From Hirsutella rhossiliensis (taxonomy: Eukaryota > Ascomycota > Sordariomycetes > Hypocreales > Ophiocordycipitaceae), in assembly GCF_020360975.1 (NCBI RefSeq), contig NW_025408672.1, forward strand, positions 1,860,001 through 1,924,000: 64,000 nt of DNA, written 5' to 3'. Shown here piece by piece: positions 22,486 to 34,837 of the stretch; positions within the stretch are counted from its first letter, which is position 1, and every line of letters begins with the position of its first letter. The notes below the pieces were generated by a model. It was not told the origin of the DNA, ran no database searches, and worked only from the letters and a program-made list of their open reading frames with translations. Made by a program: the position numbers and the translations under genes.

Positions 22486-25400
22486 GTTAATGGCGAGCTC
22501 TTTTGGGGCGGGGAAGAGCTGTCAGGGAGCCTGGCAGCAGCTCTCTTTTTTTTGGGCACAAAGCGCTGTGCGACTTTTGCGGGGGCCGTGGCTGCTGCGC
22601 GGTAGGCAGGCGACAATGGGCTGCTGCTAGCTGAAGCTTGTGTGGTTGAGCGCTGGTGTTTCAGTTTGGCGCAGTTGCTTTCCAGCGACAGAGGCGGTAT
22701 TGCGCGTTCTCCGGGGGGGTGAACAGCGGTGGTGATGGTGGATTTTCAGAGGGAGCTTGGGCGGGGAGGCTTGAGGGAAGTGGAAAAGTGCTCCAAAGTT
22801 GGGGGGGGGATGGGGATGTTGGAGGGAAATTTTGGGGGGAGGGGGCTGGTGGGTGGCGCCCGGAATATGTACCTGCGTGGGAGGATGCGAGGCGATGCGC
22901 AATCAGCACAGCGGCCAGAGCCAGGCCAGGCAGGCCAGGGCAGCAGCGGCAGCAGCAGCAGCAGCAGCAACAGCAGCAACAGCAGCCAGTGGGCTCCGTC
23001 CCCCCTCTTCTCCCCCCAGGCTGCAGGGCCCCCTCGTCCCTCGTCTCCCCGCTAGGCACTGGCCGTAGGGAGCAGGTACCATCGCCCCCTACGACCACTG
23101 CAACTGTACCTGCTAGGTACCTTTGCAGGCTCCGGTTGGGACTCGCAGAAGAAAAATTTGCGCCGGTGCGTCCCCCCCCCCCCGGCACCACTGACTGAGG
23201 TGCGCGGAAACCACCCGACGCCCATGACAGACCTGCTGGAAGGCCCCGCTCAGCCAGTGGTCAGGCCACCTACCTGCCCTCCTTGGCTCTCCTTGGCCCT
23301 GCTGCTATTAGTTATTAGATACCAGCCAGCTTTACACTCTTGATGTTGATCGCGGCATGCCGGCCAGTCACAATCTGTCTGCTGTGTAGAGTGCTGGACA
23401 ACTCTAGTTATGGAGGCATGCGAGAGACTCATGCTTGCTTTGCTACGCGTATTCGTCAAGAGGCGTGCTTGCTTGCAAGGCAAATGGCCAGCTCCGCCTC
23501 GAGGCCTGTAGTGGGAGATGGCCGCGGTCGCCTAGAGAGCCTGAGAGGACGCCTAATCAAACTGGCTTCAGGCGGCGCCTTGTGCGACCGGCCCAAAGCC
23601 ACGGCCCGCTTCCTCGTGTCATGCGCCGCCCTGCCAGCTGTCATGGACCATCATGACGCTCTGCGACGACTGGCCTGGCAATCGGGACATGGACCCGTCC
23701 GCCGCAGAACCAGTCTCAAACTGTAGAAGCATTCGGCGCATGGGAGCTCCCGTCCATGTTCCCAAGCGAGAGTCCCCTTGCCCGCTTCCTCACCGCCCAA
23801 GCTTCCATCGGCTGCTTCCCACTTGACTGGCAGAGACGAGCCTGGCGCATAGTCGGCTCTCCAGATAATCTGGTTGCCTTGCGGCCGCTCGCGCTATTCA
23901 ACGATGCGTGCACGTCGAGCCGTTGGCCGAGGCACCGTCGAGTGTGCGCCACTACGGGCTTCACGCTCGCCAAATAACGGTGCGCCGGGTCGCTTTCTTA
24001 GCGAGCGTTGGCACCGCTGCGCGCACTGGCTGAGGAGCTCCCCCCCCTGCACCCATTGGTGGCCCGTATTGGTGCCCGCCTGGGGCTCGCTATCGTTCCA
24101 GCGGCTTCGGTGCGGGGGGTGTACATCTCAGCACGACCGACCTCTCGTGGCACCTCGCAGAGCCCCAAACGTCGGCGTGTCCGTCGTCCATCCAGCCCAC
24201 GGTAGGTAGGGCAGAGCATCGCCGCCCATTTCCCACCCGCTCGTGACAGGTCCCAATCAGGTGCCGTTGAAGTCCCGTCCATTGCCCGGCACCTTGATCC
24301 AGTGCGCTCGCGAAGAAGTCCTTGTGCATACTGTAGCTTTGCTCGTGCATTGCTGCCTCGGCACTTACCCGGGACCTGCAGTTGTGGTCCCAGTTGGATC
24401 ACCTTGCGCACTTTGTAGGATGGCTTTTCTTGCTGGTTCCCGAGTGAATATTCGGGTGTTGTACATTTTGGAAGGATATAGTCAGGGTACGACGCCCGGT
24501 GTGCTGGCAGTCGATTTCTTGATGTGCCCGCTGCTCATCTCGTCCACGACACTGCCTATCCTCTGCTCGCTCTCGTCTCCAGCCACCTCACCTCGCTCAA
24601 GTAAAGTTTGTCCAACTTGATGTTTACTATCCAATGCGAATCGCCGTCGGTGTTCACTGTTTCACCCAACCTTGCTCGGCCAGGTCTCCCAAGCCAAGGT
24701 ACCATCACACATGTTGTCAAGTAACACCAAGACTGCTGGGCCAAGGTCACCGTGGGTGAAGACAGCGCCAGGACGTGGCGCTGGAGAGCCCGCACCCCTC
24801 TTCCAACAATTGTCGACGGCGCCAACACGCAGCGCGGCCATACGGCTTGGCCAACGGCAAGATATAGCACACGGTGCAGCTGAAGTTGGACGAGACGCAA
24901 TAAGAGTGAAGACGCCATATATACTTGGTGCGACCAATGCAGGTGCACTCTTGTCGCATCCTCATCCGCTCTGGGCAAATCCGCCTGTGGCCAGTTCACC
25001 TGTTGTTGGCTTGCTGCTCGTGGTTCGCGTCGACAGGAGTCAACCACTGTCTGTATGGCTCTCCAAGGCTCCAACCTCGAGCTCCTGGGAGAAGGGGACC
25101 CCTGCCCGCCCACATGAGACCTGCCGGTGCTGATGCTCTCCTCGCTCGCTGAAGAGCTACGCCGAGGTACCTGAGGGCTGGCTCCAATCGCCCGGCAATC
25201 CAGCGCAGGAGAATGACTTAGGTAAGCCGCCGGCGTCGCTGCATGTACCCGTGTCTTGAATCGTGAATCCAGGCTCTGAAACAGTGGGGAAGAGGGGCTC
25301 GCTGGCGGGCTCTCTTCAGCTCCAGACGGCCGGCCTCCTGGAGCTCCTCTTGTCACTGAAAAGGCTGCCTCGCCGTCATCTTGCCCTTGTTGTCACCCGC

Positions 25401-25891
25401 TCTCGTGAATGGTGCCACTTGAGGCGGGATTGAGGTTGACCTTGGAACAAGTACAGTGTTCACTTCGGAATACTTGCAGACCAATCAGGGGCAGTGGCAA
25501 AGGAATGGACATCTCCCGCCAGAGCAAGTAAAACGGATCCGTGACATCACTCCCCTCTGGCTCTGAAGGTACTCTAGTACCCTGGTACTAGTGCGTAGTG
25601 GTGCCGAAATGACGGGGCTCAAGAGCCTGGCCGATCGAGCTTGGATCATGCGCAAACGGCGAGGCACTGCCCTGCCCCTCCACAAGGGACCCCTCCTTGG
25701 CTAAACCCCCCCCTCTATTCTAACGTCGCAAATCCCCCCCTCGGACAATCCCTCTTCTCCCTCCTCTCCCTTCATTCTTCATCGAATCTTTCCAACAACT
25801 CGCACTTGACATCTGCTACCGCCCCAATCGACACAACACCATCCGCATACAGCAATATAGATAGCCGTCCTCAAGCTCGGAGCACCCCGCC
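22486..25891. other. long intergenic region (3.4 kb), no gene recognised
   Basis: Divergent promoter region between the HMO1-like gene and het-c. Frames up to 266 codons exist (for example 24556-25356 minus, 22656-23198 plus) but have no recognisable domain, no start context and no consistent codon bias. It includes G-rich runs, a CAG/CAA repeat (separate entry) and scattered GGTACC-like palindromic sequence. Possible 5' UTRs or a non-coding transcript cannot be judged. Confidence 0.5.
22939..22987. repeat. (CAG/CAA)n trinucleotide repeat
   Basis: About 15 mostly CAG and CAA triplets, roughly 450-500 bp upstream of the HMO1-like start codon. In one plus-strand frame it would encode polyglutamine, but that frame has no other protein features. 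Confidence 0.85.
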
Positions 25892-28871
25892 ATGCCCGAC
25901 CTCAGGAACCCAGGCCTACTCTTGGGCCTCATCGTCCTTGTCGCCTTGGCCAGCCCTGCCGCCGCCTTTGGTGCTGGAAACATTGCCTCCATCTCCAAGG
26001 TCGAGGGCCAGAACTGTCTGTATCCACCCGAGGACCACATTGCAGGCTTCGCTGACCACGTACCTCGACAGGGCGACATGGCGACATCGAGGACGCCCTT
26101 CTCACCCTCGCCATGGCCCACGCTTTCAAGGGCAAGAAATTCACAAAAATCATGGTTTCTCGCGTCTATTTTGGCAACTGGTTGCGCGACTACTCGCAAG
26201 CCATCGACGTCGGCACCGTCAAATCCGTCTCAGCCGAGGCCATCCGCCTTCTCCTCTGCATCCTCGGCTTCTTGACCTTTGGCTACGGCTCCGGCGAGTT
26301 CGAGGTCACGGCCGATCGTCTCGGATGCTACCGTCCCGAGGACCACATCGACAACCCCAAGAACTATGCCGACAACCAGGACGCCCGGCAGTACGACCGT
26401 CGCTTGCGAGGCCCCATCGACGAGAGGACAGAGCTATCCGTCGACCCCGAATCGGGCATGAAGAACTACATCGCAAACGAGCGTGCCGGTATCATGACTT
26501 CGGCTCAGCACGTGAGGAGACTGTTCAGCGGCTGTATCGAGCTCGGTCGTCGATACAAACAGGGCGGTAACAAGGACGATCTATACGAAGCGCTTCGCCT
26601 GATGGGCACTGGCCTTCACTGCTTGGAAGGTTCGCCGCCGCCCCCGTCCTCCCACCCGTCCGCCAACTCCCCCGCAACCAGCTCATCTGACTTTGACGGC
26701 GGAGGCGAGCTAAGCTAACCCGACCTGCCAGACTTCTTCGCCCACAGCAACTACACGGAGCTCGCCCTGATCGAAATGGGCGAGGGCAATGTATTCCCTC
26801 ATTGCGGACGAAACACGCTCATCCAACTCCAAGGTGCTCGCCAAGAAGTCTACCCCATCGTCACGGGCACTTTTGGCGGCGTCGATTTCCTGCACTCGGT
26901 CGTGGGCGAAGGTCGGTCATCCCACACTGGCCCGTGACCCTGAGCTGACCAGCTTCGCAGTGTCGGATAAGTTGACACAGAACGAGATTGACGAGCTTGA
27001 AGGGACCCTGCAGGAGAGCAAGAATGCCGACACCAGCGTGCTCCGCGACCTCCTCGACAAGATCCCCGATGGCCTCTTTGGGGGCAAGAAGCAGAGCAAC
27101 AGAATCGACGAGATCCAGTCCGAAGCCAACACGGCTCAACTCCAGGGCATGTCCGTCTCCCCCAAGGATCCCGAGGAGTTCACCGTCTACGTTGGCCAAG
27201 TCTTCCGGCAGGTGATGCCCGCCATCCAGTTCCACGATGACATCATGAAGTCCATCACCAGCGCCGTCGAGAAGATTCCGGTCCTGCCCAAGATCATTGA
27301 GCAGCTGGAGGAGCAGCTCTCCAAGTTCGTCTTCTCGGTCATTGCTCCCATGGTGGTCCCCCTGATCCACCAGATCCGGAACGAGCTTCGAACGGGCTCC
27401 GGCGAGATTGTCCACAGCAGCGAACAGGAGCAGCACATTGTCTTTGAAGATGACGGCTCAAGCGACCCCACGCACTCGATGCTGTCCAAGGACCACTTTT
27501 CCAACGTAGGTCGACTTGCTTTCCTTTGGCGCAAACGTGCCGCTGCCTGGTCTCGCATACTGATTGGTGCAGATATTGAACGAGGTCGCTGGCCGAACGG
27601 CTGCCAAGATGCTGCACTGGGTCGTCCCTCAGATCATGGAAGCCATTGACGATGACGACACCGACGTGAACCGTCTCTTGGACCGCATTGTCCACGGCGT
27701 CTTGCACCACCCGGTCCAGCGAGAAATGGGACGGGATGGCGTTGTGGAGGCCCGCCGACTCATCTTCGGGTCCGTCGAGGAGTGGTGGAGAGAAATGGGC
27801 GACGACCAGAGAGAAGACTACCGCCGCAAGCTGTCTCGCGAGGGCGTCAGGAGGGGCGAGAACCACAAGGAGGGCGTAAACGACACTGGCCATGGCCACG
27901 GGTGCTCTGGCAAGCTCAAGATGCGAAAGCTTTACGGCGAGCCCGAGACCCTCGAGACCAAGATTGCCGGCGCGGCCGCAGACGCCATTGTCCAGGGCGC
28001 TACTGGCGCCTTTTCGGGCATGGTGGAACAAAACACCGGGTACAAGATGCCCTCTGCCCATGGCTCGCAGCAGGAAGAGAAGCGAGAGGAAGAGGGCGGC
28101 CTGAGCGGATTCCTCAGCGCCGCCGGCTCCATCTTGGGAAGCGCTTTTGGCAAGGACGAAAAAGAGAAGCACAGCAGCCACCGCCGCGAAGACGATGGCT
28201 CCTACACTCAGACCCAGACGGAGTTTGGTCGACATGAGGGCCGATACGCCCAAGCCGAGTACAGCCAGACCCAGCGTCCCGACGGCGGCAGCACCTCCCA
28301 ATACAGCCGGTATGAACAGCAAGAGTCGCATAGCGGAAGGCAGACGGCCGGCTACGGCTATGAGGAGAGGACGGAGACGCGCCCCACCTACGGCGGCGGG
28401 TACGAGCAGCGAACTGAACGCCACGAGTACAGAGGCTCCAATGAGGGCAGCTACGAAGGCCGGCAGCAAGGGGGCGGCTACGGCGGCAGCTCGAATCGTC
28501 GCAATGAGAATAGCTATGGCGGCCACGGCGGTAGCTCTAACCGCCGTGAAGAGGATAGCTATGGCGGCGGCGGTCGGTCCAATCGCCGTGACGAAGACAA
28601 CTACGGCGGCGGCGGCGGCCACGGCGGGCGTGAGGAGAGCTATGAGAGCAGCGGAAGCAACAGCCGTCGTGAGGAGAGCTACGGCAGCAGCAACAGCCGT
28701 CGGGACAATAGCTACGGGAGCAGCGGCGGCAACAGCGACAACGGGCGTCGGGGAGGACATGGCACCAGTGGCCGCCGTCGTGATGATAGCGATGATGATG
28801 ATGACGAGTACGGACGTAGCGAGCGGCGCCCGGGCCACGGGCAGGGCGGTTACGGCGGCGGGGGCTATTGA
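25892..28871 (+). CDS. het-c: HET-C family protein (heterokaryon incompatibility protein, glycine-rich C-terminus)
   Basis: Ortholog of the Neurospora het-c product, a secreted or membrane-associated protein whose alleles control vegetative incompatibility. Five exons (25892-26015, 26072-26629, 26732-26911, 26961-27505, 27573-28871) give 901 aa; introns of 56, 102, 49 and 67 nt are GT-AG. A signal peptide (MPDLRNPGLLLGLIVLVALASPAAA) precedes FGAGNIASISKVEGQN|WRHGDIED, the family's N-terminal motif. The Het-C domain fills residues ~25-620 (RVYFGNWLRDYSQAIDVGTV, LGCYRPEDHIDNPKNYADNQ, GLHCLEDFFAHSNYTELALI, GTFGGVDFLHSVVGE). The last ~200 residues are low-complexity Gly/Ser/Arg/Tyr repeats with SNRRxE-SYGG-type units, as in Neurospora HET-C. 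The polymorphic specificity segment of Neurospora HET-C lies in the central part, but its allelic state here cannot be read. No HET-domain partner (pin-c type) is adjacent. Confidence 0.95.
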
Positions 28872-29238
28872 AGGGTCGATGAGCAGCGTGGAGTGAGGAA
28901 AGACGGAAGCAAAGGATGTTGGTAAGACTGAGCCCAATGAAAAGAAAAGTTTGGTTGATTATCTTTGACGGGCTGGCCATGGCGGTGATGTTTTGGGGGT
29001 ATCAGGCAGTCAGCGGTGTGGTGGTAGTGGTGGCGAATCACGATGAGGCGCTGGTTCGGAAGGGCGTTGCCGAGACAAAGGGGTGCGGGGATGCGAGAAG
29101 GGACTCTAGATTACAAAGATGGCGGATTTGGACGAGCATGGGCATGGCGACCAAGGCAAACACGTATCATTGTTCGTGGACTGGCCTTGCATTGCATTGC
29201 ACCGCACCGCACTGCCAGCAGAACTGCCGTGGTGTATG

Positions 29239-29262
29239 TACAGTATGTATGTACAGTATGTA
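29239..29262 (-). repeat. two tandem TACATACTGTA motifs (minus strand)
   Basis: TACAGTATGTA at 29239-29249 and 29252-29262. The same motif is found on the plus strand at 29763-29773 and 30401-30411. Confidence 0.6.
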
Positions 29263-30638
29263 TTTACAGTACGTGCTACAGGCTGTAGGGCGTCGAAAGG
29301 GGCCATGTGAGCAATCACCACCTGAAGGCGGCTTCGCCAGTAACGGCAAGCCACGTGCCGCTCGGACGGACAGACGGGAGGGGACATGGATGCGTGCAAA
29401 AGTGTCCGGCAAACTTGTCCACGGCCGGCGGTCGGTGGAGCATGTCCCGAGGGCGGCACGTCAGGCATCCAGGCCCAAGCAACTGTACGTCGACAGGGGG
29501 GACAAGGACCTGGACCTATCAGTGCTCGAGTGCAGCAGGCAGCCGCTCACATGGCCTGTCCACGGTCGAGCATGACATGATTGTCCGTGTCTACGTGATG
29601 GTGGCTGAAGATGGAACGGGCATTGTCCGGTCGTGGACGCAGGCAGCGATGAAGCGACGGATCACCAAAAGCGGACGGAGGCGCCGCAACTCTGTGAAAT
29701 TTTGCGGATAATATTCTTTCAGCATCATGGCCCGAGGGCTGATTCGTCCAGAGTCGTTCATGTACATACTGTAGGTAGACAACCGGTGGGGATGCCGAGG
29801 CCAGCCATGGATAGGGATGCCTCTGCTTGTTGCAGGGAGGGAGGTTCAGGTCTGTCAAATGTCACTCGTCGTCTGAAATAACATGTTTACCGGTAGACGT
29901 CTCTCGACGCATTGTGCTTGGCAAAGGATGAAGTCACCTCGTCCTTGCATGCAGCGAGCCTTTATTTATGTGTCAAGACTGGAGCTTCTATAAATACTCG
30001 GTACGGGCAGGGTATATGAAACCTCGGGCCAAGATGCCAAGTTGTATCCTCGGGCCCAGTACGTACATCAGACCCGAGGCAAGGAATAAGCTCATGAGGC
30101 CCCGCCCGAATCAATCGGCAGGGAGGAATTCACGGAAGGAAGGGTAAAGGTGGAAACTGTGCACGGCGTTGCGTGTCTGGGACAGTTGGGCTTGGCAAGA
30201 CGGACGTTGCTCGAGACAAGCTTTTTTCCTCGACGACGGAGCTTGGCAGCCGTGGATGATGGGATTCGAGGCAAGATGGGCCCATCTTGGATTAGGGTGC
30301 TCGTCAGCAAGGAACAGATGGCACGGACGGATGAGCCAACGGGGCAGCACGACCTGCATGCCGGCTTACAGTAGGCAGGCCAGGCAAGATACTGTGCTTA
30401 TACATACTGTAGGATGTCTGCGCGAGTGGTTCGGGAGCGGGCCTGGATGGATGGATCATGGATGGCGGCGGTATCGGTGCCGAGCTGCACGTAGAGCATC
30501 GAGCTGTCGGTATTTGGGCATTGCCGTCAAGGTTAATGGAAAAAAGGAGACGTCGGCGAGCAAGAGGAATGTCAGGGTTTCGAAGGCCGGCTACCCCAGT
30601 GTGGGTGCTCGGTAGCGTAGCGGGTGCGACGGTACAGT

Positions 30639-30705
30639 AAGGTAGGTAGGTAGGTAGGTAGGTAGGCAGGTAGGTAGGCAGGTAGTAGGTACCGGTAGGT
30701 ACCGC
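30639..30705. repeat. (GGTA)n / (GGCA) tetranucleotide tract
   Basis: About 15 GGTA or GGCA units followed by two GGTACC-containing palindromic pieces; a related TACC tract on the opposite sense occurs near 30760. Confidence 0.85.
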
Positions 30706-31739
30706 GTTGAGAGCCTCTCGAGGTAGGTATTTTTGTCGAGACTCGAAGACAGTGGGGACCTACCTACTTGGGTAGGTTAGAGACAGAGAGGCAGACAGAC
30801 AGAGTGTCCATCTTCCATGCTCTGAGCAGTCATTGATTGGCCTCGCGCGGACCTCCCGTCTCCCCTTTGCATGACAGTGTCGATTTGCCATGGTCTTTCT
30901 TGTCTTGTGTTGTTTTTCTGCTGACGCGCTTTGGTGGTTGTCACTTGTTTTGGCATAATGGAAAGTTACCGTACTAGCCCGAGTACGGATTACCAGTAGG
31001 TACTTTCACCTTGGACCTTGCGGGGTGCCCTCGGGCTACGGATTACGCCGAGCAGTCGCCATGTACTGCGCAGATTAGGTACCTACCTGCCTCGAGGCCA
31101 CGGGCTCTCTACTGTACCAGCTACTAATTATAGCCTCTTGCTTGCTCATTCGGGCCTGGAATTCGTCTCCCCCCCCCCCTTCTTACTGTAGGCCTTGACC
31201 GTCTGCAAGCCCGCGACCGTTTTCCCCTGCCGCCCGCCGTTGGTGCGCTGCTGCTTCGAGACAGTTGCATTTTTGGTTACCAGCCGACCTGCAACAAGCT
31301 CTTCCCCTTCTTCCTCCAGCATCCTCCCCTCCTCTCTGTTCTATTCTGTTCTCTTGTCCTCTCCTTTCTCTCCATTCCCCCCCTTTCTCCCCATTCTCCC
31401 CAGGCTTTTCTAGTCCCTCGCCCTCTCGTAGGTACATGCTGCACTAGTAGTCAGCAGGGGGCTCTGGCGCGCTCGCACTGCCAATCTGCGACAAGCCTCC
31501 ACCTCCCCCTTCCGCCGAGCGAGCCGCCCCCCCGCCTGCAACGTCTGCCGCACTCGACTGCCTTCCTTTTCTCTCCCAACAGCCTCGTCAACCGTCTCGT
31601 CGACCGGCTTGCCCACCGCCTCGTTCATCATCGTCCGCCCGCCCCTCCTCCTCCTCCTCCTCGCTCCCCTTCGCCGTCGCGCAAACGCTGCCTGAAATGT
31701 CCTTCTCGCGTCCCCGATGACGGATCATGCCTGACGATA

Positions 31740-33897
31740 ATGTGTGAGTCCGTCCCCGTTCTCTTGGCCTCCTGTCTCCAAGAATATGCCACGACCCGAG
31801 CCTCGGCGCTAATCACAGTTCTCCCAGCGCTCACCGAGATTCGAAATGGCGTGTACGTTTTCCCCTTCTCCAGCCTGCCTGCCGCTGCCTTTGCGCCTGC
31901 CCCGCCGACCCTCGACCGCCCACGCCCCGATGCTGCGCTCCCCATCTCGACGACATAACCATTCCCTGCTAACCTGTGCGCAGTCTCTTGTTCAGCAACC
32001 CGGTGTGGGAGGGTGCCAAAACGGTCCCATCGACCCTCGTCAGGAACATTTCCGCGCTGTCGGTATGTCTTGACAACAGGCCCCGCTTACGAGCGCTGAC
32101 GCTGACGCTGACGCTGACGCTGACGCCCCCCCTCCGGCAGAGCCAGATAGGATACGAGGATCGCATCTCCACCAATCTCACCACCCTCACCACCACAAAC
32201 GCCCCCAAGCTCGACGGCACCTTTGGCGGTCTCTTGTTTGTCCCCCAGGTCACGACCGTCCCCTCGTGCGATGCCCAGCAGTACAACTTCATCCCCCGCA
32301 ATGTCACACGCCGCGAGCAGCTGCCCCCGAGCAACTTCAATGTCGTCGCCATCGCCCCTTGGTTCAGCATGGAATGCACGCTGGCATACCTGGCCTCGGC
32401 TGCTCGCGGCCCCGTCCGCGCATTCATTTTCTACAAACCCAATAACTCGACCAACAAGCCCCAAGAGGTCGACTCCCCGGTCTGGAACCTGGACGACGAT
32501 GAGGAATGGAAGAAGAAGCATCACTTCCCCATATTCGCCGTCTCGGGTCTCGAGGGCCAGAGGATGATGACGCAGCTGAGCCTCTACTCGGGCACCACCG
32601 ATCGGGTCCCTCACGGAGAGGAAATCAACCAGCTTTACGGGCCGAGCCCCGATGACTACGTGCGCATATGGACCGATCTCACCATGCAAAACTCGTCCAA
32701 CGTCCCTGCTGTCTGGGCCTTTGTCCTCATTGTCATTGGAGCCTTGCTCTTCGTCATCACCGCTGTTTCGCTTGTCATGCATTTTATTCAGCGGCGGAAC
32801 CGCACGTCGTTGAGGCGCCGCGTCCAGTCTGGCGATGTTGATCTCGAGGCCATGGGCATCAAACGGCTGACGGTGCCGCCGTCTCATGTCGAGAGCTTCG
32901 CACTGTTTACCTACAATGCGGATCCAGACCTGGTTGACGCCACACCGGCTCCGAACTCGCCCGCCGCCAACCCCGCCACGCACCCGATAAGGTCTTCGCG
33001 CAGAAGCCGACGCGCGGATCAGCGAAACGGAACATCCGACGCCATGCCTCTTGGCAGCATGCGAAGCTCGCGCAGCGTTCGAAGCATCCGCAGCAAGCGA
33101 TCCAGCATCACGGGCACCGCGGATACGACGGCGACGAATTTCCAGCCCAACTGCCACATATGCCTTGCCAGCTTCGAACACTGCAAAACCATTATTCGAG
33201 AACTGCCCTGCGGCCACATTTTCCATCCGGCTTGCATCGACGAGTTCTTGACGCAAAACAGCTCGCTCTGTCCCATGTGCAAGCACTGTATGCTGCCTCG
33301 AGGCTACAGCCCAAAGATCACCAATGGCATGGTTCGACGCGAGCAGGCCGTGCGGCGGCTGAGGGAACGGGTTGACCTCGAAGACTCGTCAATCAACTCC
33401 GGGGACACGAAGTTTAAAGAATGGGGCAAGCGGCTCTTCAGTACCTCAGGTCATGCGTCGCCGCCGGCCTCGTCCGAGGTGCACATGGCTTCTCGGCCAG
33501 GTGCGCAGACCTCTGAGCCGAAAGCAGCAGCCGCCGAAGCCGACGGTGCTGCCTCGAGTCCAGACACGTCGGAAGCGTTCCAAGCCCCTACCGGAGCCAA
33601 GAAGGCGAGACCTCGCAAGTCCCGTCCTCGGGCGTTGAGGCTGCTGCCCACCCACCACGAAGAGACAGAACCGAAGGAAACGGCCACTGTGGGACGGTCG
33701 AGCCCTTCATCTTTTGCCCGGGAACGAATGCGGCAAATCGCGGCAAAGAACGCGCCATTTGACGATCCGGACCACCAGCGTCCCAAGTGTGAGTGGCCCC
33801 AGCGCATACCCTACCTCTTCCAGAGACCATCGCTGCTGACATGGCGACATATACAGGGCGACGAGCGTTGTCGAAAGCGTTCCCCGGCTTTACATAG
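31740..33897 (+). CDS. PA-TM-RING type transmembrane E3 ubiquitin ligase
   Basis: Predicted endomembrane or vacuolar E3 ligase. Exons 31740-31852, 31984-32062, 32141-33788 and 33857-33897 give 626 aa; introns of 131, 78 and 68 nt are GT-AG. The lumenal part (NGVLLFSNPVWEGAK, VRNISALSSQIGYEDR, FIPRNVTRREQLP, NNSTNK) has several N-glycosylation sites and resembles protease-associated domains. One membrane segment (AVWAFVLIVIGALLFVITAV) is followed by basic residues, a Ser/Arg-rich linker, and a C3H2C3 RING-H2: CHICLASFEHCKTIIRELPC, GHIFHPACIDEFL, CPMC. The C-terminus is rich in K/R/S and ends KWRRALSKAFPGFT. The start is uncertain: the chosen ATG at 31740 gives only a weak signal sequence, and a further upstream exon is likely. 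Intron 2 is 26 codons with no stop and contains a GACGCT repeat. Confidence 0.8.
32093..32126 (+). repeat. (GACGCT)n hexanucleotide repeat in RING-gene intron 2
   Basis: About five GCTGAC/GACGCT units inside the 78-nt intron, just before its pyrimidine tract. Confidence 0.85.
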
Positions 33898-34837
33898 CTT
33901 TGACTTTCCAGCAGCGTTCCTCGTTCTCCGACACGAATCATGGCATTGGCGTTTTCGGTTTGTGGGCACTTTTTTTCTATGGCAGAGGCGTGCAACGGAC
34001 TGGTGATCTTGGGCAACGAATACCACTGGGACTTTTGGAAACGGCGTTTGAATGGATCCGATCAGCTTTCGCGACATGGGGGCAATGGGCGCCGCTCTGC
34101 CGTGAGCACTCGTCGCCGTTGATGCTTCTCTTATTCAATATGCAGCTGTGGTTGGCGATTTACGCCGCGGGCCGTGAGCCCCAGCGGGAAACTTGCAACC
34201 TGGGCATGCCGTGGCTGACGGCTCCGAGCCGACGACTGGGTGCACCTTTCTCGTCCACCAGGCGACCGGGCACAGGGTTGGCATAGGGCAGGACAGGATT
34301 TTTTATGCTTGGGACATGCGTTAATGGACAAAAAGAGACGAATATCATGGAATCGGGCGCTGGGAGCGCTTTGCGGGATCATATACCCCCGCAGCTATAA
34401 AGCTTCAGAGTTGTTGAGATATATACAGCTTCACTATGACCACTATGTACCTCGTTGATCTGCCGGCGGCAGCAGCGTGACGGACGAACGGGACGCTAGA
34501 GCGAGAGAACGGGGTAAGAGCACGGGCCTGAGACTAGATGGAAGGGCCTCCTTGGTAATGTATAGCTAGCTTTCGTGGAGACACAGGACACGCTCGGCAT
34601 GTGCTATCCCGAGCACCGCCCGCAATCCCCGTAATGAAACTCGGTTGTCCGCCCAAGTGAATGCGTGCAGTATATGTACAAGGCCGAAAGCCAGGGGGGG
34701 GGGAGAGGGGGCAAGCCAAGAAACGATCGCCGGCCAGGGGGGAACTATCAAAAAGGGAATAGATACATACGAACAGGAGGGGGGAAGAGGGCACCGGCCC
34801 ATGTCATAGTCGCGCCCATGGTACTGTCCTGGTCCCC
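33898..34837. other. convergent intergenic region
   Basis: 3' sides of the RING gene (plus) and the membrane-protein gene (minus). No gene supported; a G-run lies near 34688-34702. Confidence 0.55.

Larger units (their letters stand above)
28872..31739. other. long intergenic region (2.9 kb), no gene recognised
   Basis: Interval between het-c and the RING-protein gene. Many short frames, none with a domain. It contains four copies of TACATACTGTA (both orientations), a GGTA tetranucleotide tract and pyrimidine-rich sequence just before the RING gene. The right part probably holds that gene's promoter and 5' UTR. Confidence 0.5.

Noticed and set aside
22656..23198. plus-strand frame with a polyglutamine run
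   Set aside because: Poly-Q comes from the CAG repeat; nothing else in the frame looks like protein and it overlaps several equally long frames.
24556..25356. 266-codon minus-strand frame in the gap before het-c
   Set aside because: Composition is random-like, no start context, no domain; overlapping frames exist on the other strand.
31630..31740. Cys-containing stretch resembling a Zn2Cys6 motif
   Set aside because: Cysteine spacing does not fit a binuclear cluster and the frame closes quickly; it is more likely the 5' UTR or an unresolved first exon of the RING gene.
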